From Sulfitobacter sp. EhC04 (GTDB taxonomy: Bacteria > Pseudomonadota > Alphaproteobacteria > Rhodobacterales > Rhodobacteraceae): DNA of 64,000 nucleotides. The translations under genes were made by a program, and so were the position numbers. Under the pieces are notes generated by a model. The model saw only the letters and a list, made by a program, of their open reading frames with translations. It made no database searches and was not told the DNA's origin. Shown here in pieces: positions 16,419-26,083 of this stretch. Every line of letters starts with the position of its first letter. Position 1 is the stretch's first letter. The DNA lies in NCBI RefSeq assembly GCF_001650875.1, contig NZ_LXYI01000016.1, forward strand, positions 23,949 through 87,948, written 5' to 3'.

Positions 16419-18113
16419 CTAGCCCCCCAGTTTCACGTTATCAATGCCGACGATCTTGTCGTAGGCCCAGTAGAGCGCCAGAACGACCGCCAGCAGAATC
16501 GCCCCAAGCGCGGCCGCAAGGCCCCAGTTGAGCGAGCTGGAAATATGATAGGCGATCCGGTTCGAGATGAACGTGCCTGTTGTACCGCCCACGATCTCGG
16601 GCGTGATGTAGTAACCGATGGACAGGATGAAGACGAGGATCGACCCCGCACCGATGCCCGGCACCGACTGCGGGAAGTAGACCCGCCAGAAGGCCGTCCA
16701 GTTCGTTGCGCCCAGACTTTTGGCCGCGCGCAGAAAGGCTGGCGGAATCGTCGCCATCACCGAATAGAGTGGCAGGATCATGAAGGGCAGCAGGATGTGC
16801 GTCATCGCGATGATCGTGCCGGTCTGGTTGTTGATCAGCGCCAGACGGTTCACGTCAGAGACAATGCCGAGCCAGACCAGCGTGTCGTTGATGACACCCT
16901 GCTGTTGCAACATCACCTTCCAGGCCGAGGTCCGAACCAGCAGCGAGGTCCAGAAGGGCAACAGCACCAGGATCATCAGCAGGTTCGCGGTGCGCGCGGG
17001 CAGGTTCGCCAGCAGCCAGGCCACCGGATAGCCCAGCAGGATGCAACTGCCGGTGATCATCAGCGACATGAACAGCGTCCGCAGGAACAGCGTGCCATAG
17101 ATCCGCTGGTTCTCCGGGCGCAACTCGGCCCCGTCGGGACTTTTCTGCATATCGACCGCATTCAGGAAATAACCGTTGGTGAAAGGGCCCGAATAGGTCT
17201 GGATCGTCTCCCAGATCGGGATCTCTCCCCAGTCGTTGTCGACCTCGTTGAAAGCAGCGGCGTAATCCACGGTTTCGAAGCCTGCGGCGGCAGTGGCGGC
17301 GGCCTTGATCTGTGCGGCGGCGGGGCCGCTATATGCCGTGATCTGCTGCGCGGTCGGGCCGGTCAGGTCGTCGTAGAACGAGGAATAGATCAGCGCCCAG
17401 GGGTCTTCCGTATAGAGGTTGTCCTCGTCCTCGTACTGGACGAAGTCGGCAAAGATCTCGTATTTGGCGGCGGTCTGCGGGAACAGATCTTCGATGCCCT
17501 CGCGCATTTCAAAGGCAGGTTGATTATCGCCCGAGGCCTTGTCCCATGCCAGTATCTCGGCCAGCCATTCGTCGGAGCCAAGGAAGGCGTTCCAGTTCTC
17601 GCCCTGCTTCCAGAAATCATCGAAGTCCTCGAACTGGTCCTGATAGACCTCGCCCATGTCGCCAACACCGCGCCCGGATTTGCGGAACAATGAGGATGCG
17701 CCGGTCAATTCGTAGTTGAGCCGGGAACCAAGGCGGGTATGCAGCTTGCGCTCCTGCGCGATGAATATGTCTTCGTAAAGTGCCTTGTAGACCGGCGCGC
17801 CGGGGGTCTGCCCGGACCCGGCTTCCCAGTCTGCCAGCGCTTCGGTGGTGCGCGGCAGGGTCTGGGCCACGATCTGGTTTTCGACCGAGCGGAACAGCAT
17901 GTCCGCAATCGGGGCGATGAAGGTGACAAGAACAAAGATGAGAAGCGGGGCGATCAGGATCAGCGCGCGCAGCTTCTGACGCCGCAGGGCGCGATTCAGG
18001 CTGCGTTTCAACGAAGTACCGTCGGCGGCGCGGATCTTTCCGTCGGATTTACCCGCCCCCTGATCGGGAGAATCCTGGGGGATCGGCGCGGTCTTTTCGG
18101 TCACATCGCTCAT
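16419..18113 (-). CDS. ABC transporter permease, PotB-like, with large periplasmic insertion
   Basis: A 564-aa permease, roughly twice the usual PotB length. TM1 is at about 48-72 (LRALILIAPLLIFVLVTFIA). A soluble acidic region of about 260 residues follows, then the remaining membrane domain from about 345. The EAA loop is AAKSLGATNWTAFWRVYFPQSVPG (about 462-485). The inserted region carries no recognised motif. It pairs with the adjacent PotC-like gene, binding protein and ATPase on the same strand. Confidence 0.83.
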   Translation of the reverse strand: MSDVTEKTAPIPQDSPDQGAGKSDGKIRAADGTSLKRSLNRALRRQKLRALILIAPLLIFVLVTFIAPIADMLFRSVENQIVAQTLPRTTEALADWEAGSGQTPGAPVYKALYEDIFIAQERKLHTRLGSRLNYELTGASSLFRKSGRGVGDMGEVYQDQFEDFDDFWKQGENWNAFLGSDEWLAEILAWDKASGDNQPAFEMREGIEDLFPQTAAKYEIFADFVQYEDEDNLYTEDPWALIYSSFYDDLTGPTAQQITAYSGPAAAQIKAAATAAAGFETVDYAAAFNEVDNDWGEIPIWETIQTYSGPFTNGYFLNAVDMQKSPDGAELRPENQRIYGTLFLRTLFMSLMITGSCILLGYPVAWLLANLPARTANLLMILVLLPFWTSLLVRTSAWKVMLQQQGVINDTLVWLGIVSDVNRLALINNQTGTIIAMTHILLPFMILPLYSVMATIPPAFLRAAKSLGATNWTAFWRVYFPQSVPGIGAGSILVFILSIGYYITPEIVGGTTGTFISNRIAYHISSSLNWGLAAALGAILLAVVLALYWAYDKIVGIDNVKLGG

Positions 18114-18202
18114 CGGGGTGTCCTTCGCGGGGAATTTGGGCAGGCCGGACCAAGGGTCCAGCCTGCGAAGGGCGGGCCGAGAATGGCCCGCCCTGGTTCA
18201 GC

Positions 18203-19297
18203 TTATTGCGCGAGCCATGCCTGGAACTTCGCGTCGATGTCGTCGCGATAGTCGGCCCAGAACTCGTAGTTGTAGAGGAACGTGTTGCCAGCGTTTGCCG
18301 GATCGGTCGGCATGTGCTGCTTCATGTCCTCGGGCACCAGCGGCGCGGACGACTGGCGTGCCGGACCGTAGGAAATGTATTTGGCCTGATCGGCCAGACG
18401 CTGGGTGTCGGTCGCGAACTTGATGAAGTCCTTCACACGGTTCAGGCGCGCCTCGTCCAGACCTTCGGGAATGATCCAGCCGTCAAGGTCAAAGACCTGC
18501 GCGTCCCACATCATGCCGACGGGCTGATCCTGCTCTTCGATGACCGAGAACAGGCGACCGTTGTAGGTCGACCCCATGAAGACTTCGCCATCCGCCAGAA
18601 GCTGGGGCGTATCCGCACCGGCCGACCACCAGATCACGTCATCCTTGATGGTGCCGAGCTTGGCCAGCGCCTGCTCCTGACCTTCTGGCGTCGCCAGCAC
18701 GTCATAGACTTCGTCCTTTGCAACGCCGTCACAGAGCAGCGCCCATTCCATGTTGTTGATCGGACGCTTTTCCAGCGCGCGCTTGCCCGGATATGTCTCC
18801 AGATCGAACACGGAGCAGATTTCGGTGGGTGCCTCAGCGCCTTCCGGCACCATATCCGTGCGGTAGCCGAATGTGGTCGAATAGACGATCTGCGGGATAT
18901 AGCAGTCCGACACGATCAGGTCACCGAAATCATCTTCTGCCGATGTGCCGTCGTCGCCTTCGGCAAGCAGCTCGTTGGGCTCATATTCCATCGCCAGGCC
19001 TTCGTCGCACAGGCGAATGGCGTCAGACGCCACAACGTCAACGAGATCCCAGGTGATGTTGCCCGCTTCGTTCATCGCGCGCAGCTTGGCCACGGCTTCG
19101 TTGGAGCTTTCATCCCAGACGACGTTCACTTCGGGGTGCATTTCCTGATAGGGTTCGACATAGGCTTTCAACTGGCTGTTCTGGTAGGCACCGCCCCAGG
19201 ATACGATGGTCATGTCGTTGGACATTTCCTGTGCCAGGGCAACGCTTCCGACAGCACTGAGCGCGGTCGAAGCAAGTAGCATTTTGGTGAATTTCAT
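18203..19297 (-). CDS. Periplasmic substrate-binding protein, PotD/PotF class
   Basis: A 364-aa extracellular solute-binding protein (family 1). The ATG at 19297 has GGGAG ten bases upstream and starts the signal peptide MKFTKMLLASTALSAVGSVA, cleaved near ALAQE. The mature start MTIVSWGGAYQNSQLKAYVE and YPGKRALEKRPINNMEWALL are typical of the spermidine/putrescine-binding group, in which substrates differ widely. Its operon context (aminotransferase, creatinase) suggests a small cationic or guanidino solute rather than spermidine. Confidence 0.87.
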   Translation of the reverse strand: MKFTKMLLASTALSAVGSVALAQEMSNDMTIVSWGGAYQNSQLKAYVEPYQEMHPEVNVVWDESSNEAVAKLRAMNEAGNITWDLVDVVASDAIRLCDEGLAMEYEPNELLAEGDDGTSAEDDFGDLIVSDCYIPQIVYSTTFGYRTDMVPEGAEAPTEICSVFDLETYPGKRALEKRPINNMEWALLCDGVAKDEVYDVLATPEGQEQALAKLGTIKDDVIWWSAGADTPQLLADGEVFMGSTYNGRLFSVIEEQDQPVGMMWDAQVFDLDGWIIPEGLDEARLNRVKDFIKFATDTQRLADQAKYISYGPARQSSAPLVPEDMKQHMPTDPANAGNTFLYNYEFWADYRDDIDAKFQAWLAQ

Positions 19298-19409
19298 TTG
19301 GTATTCTCCCAAGTTTTTTCCCGTTCATTCAAATGAGGCCAATAACAACGGGTTTAGTTACGGGCCTCGTGTTCATCGCGGGCTTGCGCCTGCGACATGA
19401 CACGCGCGC

Positions 19410-20510
19410 CTATGCGTCCAGCGCGCGGCAATCTTCTGCCTGCCAGCCAATCTCGACGGTCTGTCCCGGCTCCAGGCGGACCTGGTCAGGCGCGTTGCGT
19501 GTCTTGACGATGAAGCTGTCGTTCCCCGCGACCCGAAGCCGCGTGCGGAAGATGTCCCCCATGTAGATGAATTCGAGCACCTCGGCCTGCAACGTATGTG
19601 CGCCAGGGTTGAGACGCTCCATGTTGAACTCAACCCGTTCCGGGCGGATCGACAATTGCGTGCGCTCGCCTGCCTTGTCCACGTTGACCGGCATCGCGTC
19701 GATCAGGCTGCCATCGTCCAGCTTGACGACGGCCAGCCCGTTCGTGATTTCCTTGACCTCGCCCTGCAGCGTGTTGTTCTCGCCGATGAACTGCGCCACG
19801 AAACTGTTGCAGGGTTTCTCATAGAGCTCGTCCGGCGGAGCAAGCTGTTGGATGCGGCCATCCTCAAAGACCGCAACGCGGTCCGACATCGTCAGCGCTT
19901 CGGTCTGGTCGTGGGTCACATAGACCACGGTGATCCCGAGGTCGTCTGCGATGTGCTTGATTTCGAACTGCATGTGTTCGCGCAACTGCTTGTCGAGCGC
20001 GCCCAGCGGTTCGTCCATCAACACCAGATCGGGTTCGAACACCAGCGCACGGGCCAGCGCCACGCGCTGTTGCTGACCACCGGAAAGCTGTGCGGGGCGA
20101 CGGCCACCAAAGGAGCCCATCTGCACCATGTCGAGCGCCCGCTTGACCTTGGCCTCGCGGTCTGACTTGCCCATCTTGCGCACTTCCAGCGGAAAGCTGA
20201 GGTTTTCCGCAATCGTCATATGCGGGAACAGGGCGTAGTTCTGGAACACCATCCCGATGCCGCGCTTGTGGGGCGAGATGTTGTTGATCGGACTGCCGTC
20301 CAGCAGGATATCGCCGTGGGTCGCCGTCTCGAATCCCGCCAGCATCATCAGGCAGGTGGTCTTGCCGGACCCCGATGGCCCGAGCATTGTCAGGAATTCG
20401 CCCTTGCCTATCGAAAGGTTCAGGTCTTTGACCACAAGCGTTTCGCCATCGTAACTTTTCTGTACGTGATCGAACACGACGAAATCGCCGCCAGTGGCTT
20501 TCTCAGACAA
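19410..20510 (-). CDS. ABC transporter ATP-binding protein, PotA-like
   Basis: A 366-aa ATPase with a C-terminal TOBE domain. Walker A is MLGPSGSGKTTCLMML (about 42-57), the Q loop is VFQNYALFPH, the signature is [15 protein letters not shown] and Walker B is PDLVLMDEPLGALD. The TOBE part (about 280-360) contains LSIRPERVEF. The start is TTG at 20510, supported by GGGGAGG six bases upstream. It sits between the aminotransferase and the binding protein. Confidence 0.9.
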   Translation of the reverse strand: MSEKATGGDFVVFDHVQKSYDGETLVVKDLNLSIGKGEFLTMLGPSGSGKTTCLMMLAGFETATHGDILLDGSPINNISPHKRGIGMVFQNYALFPHMTIAENLSFPLEVRKMGKSDREAKVKRALDMVQMGSFGGRRPAQLSGGQQQRVALARALVFEPDLVLMDEPLGALDKQLREHMQFEIKHIADDLGITVVYVTHDQTEALTMSDRVAVFEDGRIQQLAPPDELYEKPCNSFVAQFIGENNTLQGEVKEITNGLAVVKLDDGSLIDAMPVNVDKAGERTQLSIRPERVEFNMERLNPGAHTLQAEVLEFIYMGDIFRTRLRVAGNDSFIVKTRNAPDQVRLEPGQTVEIGWQAEDCRALDA

Positions 20511-20661
20511 ATCGCACCTCCCCAGGTGTTATGTTTGTTCCGCAATTTAAGCGGTGGTGTCTGCCATTTTGACAGGTTGGCTTATAAACAACCACATGCC
20601 CCACAGCTTTGCAACCGGGCAGGTGCAACAAGGCCCTGCTTCGAAAGCTACTGATGATTCT

Positions 20662-22038
20662 TTATGCGGGACCAAGAACCTCCACGACGGTTTCGGTCGT
20701 TTTTGCGACAATCTCGTCTGCCTCCGCTTCGGTCAGGCAGAAGGGTGGCGCAAAGCCGATGATATCACTTTGAGGCATCGCGCGCCCGATGACACCCTTT
20801 GAAAGCAGTGCGGCGGCCACCTGGGGGCCTATTTTCTTCGCGGGATCATAGAATGCCCGGTCGCCCCGATTCTCGACCAGTTCAACCGCACAGAGCATCC
20901 CTGCCCCGCGAATGTCGCCCACATGGCGATGGTCGCCAAGCGCCGCCTGCATCTTGCCGTGCAGATAGGCACCCACGGTTCCGGCATTCTCGACCAGCTT
21001 CTGGTCCTCGATCACCTGCAGGTTCGCGACCCCCGCCGCCGCCCCGATGGGATGTGCGGAATAGGTCCAGCCGTGGCCGAGCGGGCCGTTTTCATCCGTC
21101 CCCTGCTCAAGCACCTTCCAGACCTTGTCGGACACGATGGAACCCGACAACGGCGCATAGGCCGAGGTCAGGCCCTTTGCGATGGTGATGAAATCCGGCT
21201 TCAGCCCGTAGTGATCGGACCCGAACATGCTGCCCAGACGCCCGAAGCCTGTCACGACCTCGTCTGCGATCAGCGCGATGTCATGCTTTTGCAGCACCGC
21301 CTGAATCGCATCCCAGTAGCCTGCGGGCGGCGGCACGATGCCCCCGGTGCCCAGAACCGGCTCCCCGATGAAGCCCGCGACGGTGTCGGCCCCTTCCCGG
21401 TCGATGATCGCTTCGAGGTCTGCCACGCAATGCGCCACAAACTCCGCCTCGGTCTGGTCAAGATTCTCGCGGCGGAAATAATCCGGCGCGACCGTATGCA
21501 GCACCCCCGCCATCGGCAGGTCGAACTTGGCATGGAACAGCCCCAGCCCGGTCAGCGAGCCGGTCATCAGCCCCGAGCCGTGATAGCCGCGCCAGCGGCT
21601 GATGATCTTCTTTTTCTGCGGTCGGCCCAGGATGTTGTTATAGTACCAGAGCAGCTTGATGATGGTCTCGTTCGCATCCGATCCGCCAAGCCCGAAATAG
21701 ACCTTCGACATATGCGCGGGCGCGCGCTCCATCACCATCCGGGCCAGCGTGATCGCAGCTTCGGTGCCGTGCCCGGCATAGGAATGGTAGTAGCTCAACT
21801 CATGCGCCTGCTTGGCAATGGCATCGGTGATCGCGCGCTGGCCGTAGCCCGCGTTCACGCAATAGAGCCCGGCAAAACCATCCAGGAGGCGGTTGCCGTC
21901 ACGGTCGATGATGTGACTGCCCTCGGCCCCCTTGATGATCCGCGCCGGGCTTTCGCCGCGCGCATGCTGCGCCAGATGTGTGGACGGGTGAAAGAAATTC
22001 TCGCGGTCCCATTTGTCCAATACGTCGTTCGTCAGCAT
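20662..22038 (-). CDS. Class III aminotransferase (diaminobutyrate/putrescine/omega-amino acid type)
   Basis: A 458-aa PLP enzyme. Substrate-side FHPSTHLAQHARGE and GFAGLYCVNAGYG mark the SpuC/DoeD-like subgroup. PLP contacts are in GSDANETIIKLLWYYNN, the Asp in LIADEVVTGFGR and the Schiff-base Lys in ITIAKGLTSAY. It transfers a terminal or omega amino group to pyruvate or 2-oxoglutarate. With the DoeA-like gene 1.4 kb away, 2,4-diaminobutyrate is a plausible substrate; putrescine or beta-alanine are alternatives. It starts 14 bases after the creatinase stop. Confidence 0.85.
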   Translation of the reverse strand: MLTNDVLDKWDRENFFHPSTHLAQHARGESPARIIKGAEGSHIIDRDGNRLLDGFAGLYCVNAGYGQRAITDAIAKQAHELSYYHSYAGHGTEAAITLARMVMERAPAHMSKVYFGLGGSDANETIIKLLWYYNNILGRPQKKKIISRWRGYHGSGLMTGSLTGLGLFHAKFDLPMAGVLHTVAPDYFRRENLDQTEAEFVAHCVADLEAIIDREGADTVAGFIGEPVLGTGGIVPPPAGYWDAIQAVLQKHDIALIADEVVTGFGRLGSMFGSDHYGLKPDFITIAKGLTSAYAPLSGSIVSDKVWKVLEQGTDENGPLGHGWTYSAHPIGAAAGVANLQVIEDQKLVENAGTVGAYLHGKMQAALGDHRHVGDIRGAGMLCAVELVENRGDRAFYDPAKKIGPQVAAALLSKGVIGRAMPQSDIIGFAPPFCLTEAEADEIVAKTTETVVEVLGPA

Positions 22039-22052
22039 GTTGCGCGTCCTTC

Positions 22053-23273
22053 TTATGCGTCGATGATGTTCGCTTCCGGGCCGTAGGCGAATTTGGTGAT
22101 GTTTTCGGTGCGGTTACCGCCGACCACGAGGATGTCATGTTCGCGGTAGCCCCCTGCCCCGGCTGTGCCCTGCGGCACCCAGATCATCGGCTCCATTGAC
22201 ACCACCATGCCCGGCTCCAGAACGGTATCAACATCCTCACGCAGTTCCAACCCCGCCTCCCGGCCATAGTAATGCGACAGGATGCCGAAGGAATGGCCGT
22301 ACCCAAAGGAACGATATTGCAACAGACCCTGATCCGCGAAGAAGCGGTTGATCTCGTCGCAGATGCCCGAACAGGTGGCGCCGGGCCGGATCAGCGACAG
22401 GCCCAGCTCGTGCGCTGCCACGTTGGCCTCCCACATCCTCCGGCTGGTCTTGTCCGGCTCGCCCAGAAACAACGTGCGCTCCAGCGCGGTGTAATAGCCC
22501 GAGATCATCGGAAAGGTATTGAGGCTGAGGATATCGCCCTTTTGCAGCCTGCGTGTCGTGACCGGGTTATGTGCCCCATCGGTATTCAACCCCGACTGGA
22601 ACCAGACCCAACTGTCACGCAATTCGCTATCCGGACGCGCGCGGGCAATCTCCAGCTCCATCGCGTCGCGGCCCGCCATGGCCACGTCGATCTCCCGCGT
22701 GCCCGCCTTGATCGCAGCGCGGATCGCTTCGCCGCCGTGGTCGGCAATGCGCGCACCCTCGCGGATCAGGGCGATTTCCTCGTCCGATTTCACCATCCGC
22801 GCGGCCATCGTATCCCCGGCAATATCCACCAGTTCCGGCGCGCCCAGCATGTCGGCAAGCGTGTCCCGCGCGGTCAGTGTCAGGTGATCTGCCTCGATCC
22901 CCAGCCGCCCTGCGCCGCCCGTCAGCCCCGCTACCGCGCGCCAGAAGTTGTTCCGCGCCCAGTCGGTATAGATCACATTATCCCCGTGCGACCGCCGCCA
23001 GGGCTGGCCTGCGTCGATATTGGCGCTGACGGTCGTGCAGGCGTCTTGTGTCACGACGCAGCCATAGGGCCGCCCGAAACTGCAATAGAGAAAGCCCGAA
23101 TAATAGGCGATGTTGTGCATCGAGGTCAGCAGCACGGCGGGAATGTCCCGCACCGCCATGATGTCGCGCAGCCCGGCCAGCCGCCGGTCGTATTCGGCAG
23201 CCGAAAAGGGCAGCGGTGCCTTGTCGCCGTTGTGGCTGGTGAAGCTCTGCGGGCGGTTGGAAAGATCGGTCAT
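22053..23273 (-). CDS. Creatinase (creatine amidinohydrolase), M24 fold
   Basis: A 406-aa protein matching the Pseudomonas creatinase layout, whose length is about 403. Segments known for substrate binding are present: YCSFGRPY (Phe and Arg), NTDGAHNPVTTR with the catalytic His, FGYGHSFG, HYYGREAGLELRED and VSMEPMIW. The enzyme cleaves creatine to sarcosine and urea without metal. ATG at 23273 follows GAGGATG; the 98-residue upstream extension crosses the intergenic region and is rejected. It heads the minus operon with aminotransferase and ABC transporter. Confidence 0.87.
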   Translation of the reverse strand: MTDLSNRPQSFTSHNGDKAPLPFSAAEYDRRLAGLRDIMAVRDIPAVLLTSMHNIAYYSGFLYCSFGRPYGCVVTQDACTTVSANIDAGQPWRRSHGDNVIYTDWARNNFWRAVAGLTGGAGRLGIEADHLTLTARDTLADMLGAPELVDIAGDTMAARMVKSDEEIALIREGARIADHGGEAIRAAIKAGTREIDVAMAGRDAMELEIARARPDSELRDSWVWFQSGLNTDGAHNPVTTRRLQKGDILSLNTFPMISGYYTALERTLFLGEPDKTSRRMWEANVAAHELGLSLIRPGATCSGICDEINRFFADQGLLQYRSFGYGHSFGILSHYYGREAGLELREDVDTVLEPGMVVSMEPMIWVPQGTAGAGGYREHDILVVGGNRTENITKFAYGPEANIIDA

Positions 23274-23460
23274 CGAAACATCCTCAATGGGACCCGGCGC
23301 GCTGTCCGCGTGCAGGTCAAAGAAAATATCCGGGCGTACAGGATGGGAAAATGGCCGGGAATTGCGACGCCATCGCGGGCCATATGCAAAACTGGCTAAT
23401 CTATTGTATGCGGTCCTGTCAACGCGTAGCCTCCGCTGACAACTGCAGGAGGCACCCCCC
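23274..23460. promoter_or_regulatory. Divergent promoter region between creatinase and DoeA-like genes
   Basis: This 187-base space separates two head-to-head genes and must hold both promoters. No convincing -35/-10 pair or operator could be fixed. An AGGAGG ribosome site for the plus-strand gene is at 23447-23452. Confidence 0.4.
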
Positions 23461-24648
23461 TTGACCCTCACCGATCCAACGCCGTTTTCGCCACAGGAAT
23501 ACGAGCGCCGCCTGTCCCTGACCCGTGCCGCCATGGGTCGCGTCGGCATTGACGTGCTGATTGCCACGGACCCGTCGAACCAGGCCTGGTTGACGGGTTA
23601 TGACGGCTGGTCGTTCTATGTCCATCAGGCCGTAATCGTACCGCTCGACGGAACCCCCTTCTGGTGGGGCCGCATGCAGGACAGCAACGGTGCGCTGCGC
23701 ACTGTGAACCGCGCCGTGACAGACGTGGAGTTCTACACCGATGGATTCGTGCAATCGACAGAGCGCCACCCGATGCAGGACCTCTCTGCCAAGCTTGCCG
23801 CGCGCGGATTGGCGCGGGGGCGGATCGGCGTCGAGATGGACAATTACTACTTCTCCGCCAAGGCCTATACGACGCTCCTCGACTCGCTCCCCGACGCAAC
23901 GGTTGTGGACGCCACGGCCCTCGTCAACTGGCAACGCGCCATCAAGTCGGAGGAAGAACTGACCTTCATGCGCAAGGCCGCAACGATTACCGAGAAGATC
24001 ACCCAGCTTGCCATCGACCGCGCGGCACCCGGCGTGCGCAAGAACGAACTGGCGGCAGAGATCACTGCGGCGGGGCTTACCGGCGTAGGCGAGACCTGGG
24101 GCGACTACCCCGCCATCGTACCGCTCATGCCCTCCGGCACCGACGCGGCCGCCCCGCATCTTACCTGGAACGGCGACAAGATGAAGACCGGCGAGGTGAC
24201 GTTCTTTGAGCTTGCCGGTTGTTACCGCCGTTATCACGTGCCGCTGTCCCGCTCTGTCATGCTGGGCACCCCGCCCGACCACATCAAACGCGGCGAAGAG
24301 GCGCTGATCGAAGGGTTGGAGGCGGGTTTGGACAAGGCCCGCGCAGGCAACAGGACCCAGGACATCGCCAACGCGCTTGGGGCCGCGATGGACAAGGCAG
24401 GCATCGAACGCGGCGCGCGCTGCGGCTATTCCATCGGCCTCAGCTACCCGCCCGACTGGGGCGAACGCACCATGTCGCTGCGCCCAGAGGACGAAACCGT
24501 GCTGCACCCCGGCATGACCTTCCACTTCATGCCCGGCCTCTGGATGGAGGACTGGGGACTGGAGATCACCGAAAGCATCCTGATCACCGAAGAAGGCCCG
24601 GCACAGCCATTCTGCACCATCGAACGCAAGCTCTTTGTCAAGGATTGA
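23461..24648 (+). CDS. M24 hydrolase, ectoine hydrolase (DoeA)-like
   Basis: A 395-aa pita-bread-fold protein. It shares the DoeA-type stretches LTGYDGWSFYVHQAV, TERHPMQDLSA, GVEMDNYYFSAKAY, FFELAGCYRRYHVPLSR and LSYPPDWGERTMSLRP, and the ending GLEITESILI. DoeA opens ectoine to N-acetyl-2,4-diaminobutyrate. The start is TTG at 23461, with AGGAGG 8 bases upstream. The deacetylase gene follows after 2 bases. No ectoine transporter or doeB of the aspartoacylase type is in the window, so the ectoine assignment rests on similarity recalled from the family. Confidence 0.75.
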   Translation: MTLTDPTPFSPQEYERRLSLTRAAMGRVGIDVLIATDPSNQAWLTGYDGWSFYVHQAVIVPLDGTPFWWGRMQDSNGALRTVNRAVTDVEFYTDGFVQSTERHPMQDLSAKLAARGLARGRIGVEMDNYYFSAKAYTTLLDSLPDATVVDATALVNWQRAIKSEEELTFMRKAATITEKITQLAIDRAAPGVRKNELAAEITAAGLTGVGETWGDYPAIVPLMPSGTDAAAPHLTWNGDKMKTGEVTFFELAGCYRRYHVPLSRSVMLGTPPDHIKRGEEALIEGLEAGLDKARAGNRTQDIANALGAAMDKAGIERGARCGYSIGLSYPPDWGERTMSLRPEDETVLHPGMTFHFMPGLWMEDWGLEITESILITEEGPAQPFCTIERKLFVKD

Positions 24649-24650
24649 CC

Positions 24651-25808
24651 ATGAGCCATCTCGACACAGCGACCGCAATCCTGTCCGACCTCATCGGCTA
24701 TCCCACCGTGTCGTCGGACAGCAACCTTGCGATAATTGATGACCTCGCCGGTCGGCTGTCGGACGCAGGCGCGCGGGTGGATGTGTTTCACGACGACAGC
24801 GGGACCAAGGCCAACCTTTATGCCACAATGGGTCCCGACGCGCCGGGGGGCATCCTGCTGGCCGGGCATACGGATGTGGTGCCGATCACCGATCAGATCT
24901 GGGCCAGCAACCCCTTTGCAATGACCGAACGGGACGGACGCCTTTATGGGCGCGGGACCTGTGACATGAAGGGCTTTATCGCTACCGCAGTCGCGCTGGC
25001 CCCCCTGTTCGCGTCGAAAGCCACCCGCCGCCCCATCCACTTTGCTTTCACCTATGACGAGGAGACCGGCTGCCTGGGCGCCAAGGCGCTGGCCGAGCAA
25101 CTGGCAGCGCGCAGCGACCGTCCTGCCCTGGCCATCATCGGTGAACCCACCGAAATGCGGGTGATCGAGGGACACAAGGGTTGCTGCGAATACTCCACCC
25201 ATTTCACCGGGCGCGAGGGCCACGGTTCTCTGCCGTACCTCGGGGTGAACGCGGTCGAATACGCCGTGCGCTATATCACGCGCCTGATGGAACTGAACGA
25301 TGAACTGAAGGCCCGCGCCCCCGGCGGCAGCGCCTTCGACCCGCCGCACAGCACCATAAACGTCGGCTCACTTCACGGCGGTGTGGCGCATAACGTGATA
25401 CCGGGGTTTGCGACAGTGGAGTGGGACATGCGCCCTGTCCAATCCGCCGATTTCCACCACATCAATGCAACGATGCAGGACTACGCCGCCAATATCCTGC
25501 TGCCCCGGATGCGCGCTGTCTGGCCTGACGCAGATATCGTCACGGAGGTCATCGGCGAAACCATCGGGCTGGAGGTCATGGCCGAAAACGCCGCCCGCGA
25601 CCTTGTGCTGGAACTGACCGGCACGAACGGGACCGATGTGGTGTCCTTCGGAACGGAGGCGGGTATTTTTCAGCAACTCGGCATGGCCGCCATTGTCTGC
25701 GGACCTGGGTCCATCGAACAGGCACATAAACCTGACGAATACGTCGAGACAAGCCAGCTTGCGGCCTGTATCACCATGCTGGAAGAGCTGGCAGACCGCC
25801 TGGGCTAG
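24651..25808 (+). CDS. M20 family acetylornithine deacetylase-like (ArgE/DapE)
   Basis: A 385-aa metallo-deacylase. Metal and catalytic motifs are LLAGHTDVVP, GRGTCDMKG, YDEETGCLGAK (general base Glu), IIGEPTEMRVIEGHKG and VSFGTEAGIFQ. The dimerisation domain lies between about 180 and 290. It starts 2 bases after the DoeA-like gene, so both are co-translated or coupled. It may remove the acetyl group left by ectoine ring opening, in place of DoeB; arginine biosynthesis is the alternative, but argE is rarely placed like this. Confidence 0.85.
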   Translation: MSHLDTATAILSDLIGYPTVSSDSNLAIIDDLAGRLSDAGARVDVFHDDSGTKANLYATMGPDAPGGILLAGHTDVVPITDQIWASNPFAMTERDGRLYGRGTCDMKGFIATAVALAPLFASKATRRPIHFAFTYDEETGCLGAKALAEQLAARSDRPALAIIGEPTEMRVIEGHKGCCEYSTHFTGREGHGSLPYLGVNAVEYAVRYITRLMELNDELKARAPGGSAFDPPHSTINVGSLHGGVAHNVIPGFATVEWDMRPVQSADFHHINATMQDYAANILLPRMRAVWPDADIVTEVIGETIGLEVMAENAARDLVLELTGTNGTDVVSFGTEAGIFQQLGMAAIVCGPGSIEQAHKPDEYVETSQLAACITMLEELADRLG

Positions 25809-25846
25809 GGCCTGCTTTCCACCGGTTTGGGGATCACCCGGCATCC

Positions 25847-25872
25847 GGCCCGGTGACATGTTCAGCCGGGCC
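25847..25872 (+). terminator. Possible hairpin after the deacetylase gene
   Basis: GGCCCGG (25847-25853) pairs with CCGGGCC (25866-25872) about 38 bases after the stop. There is no T tract, so termination is only suggested. The rest of the 275-base space to the next gene shows nothing else. Confidence 0.3.
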
Positions 25873-26083
25873 AGCTGGCACGCGCATAGCACCCTTGCGC
25901 TTGTATTCCCGCCCCGGCAGGTTGTAAGTGGCCCGCAACTGCCTATTTCCCTGAGGGCCGCCAAAACGCTGCCCCAGCCGCCACGGCACAAAACAAACCC
26001 TATCATGTGTCAGGTGTTGCCTTGATCCATCTTCATATTTACAACTCGTCCCGCCCGCACGCGGAACACGCAGGAACAAGCCG

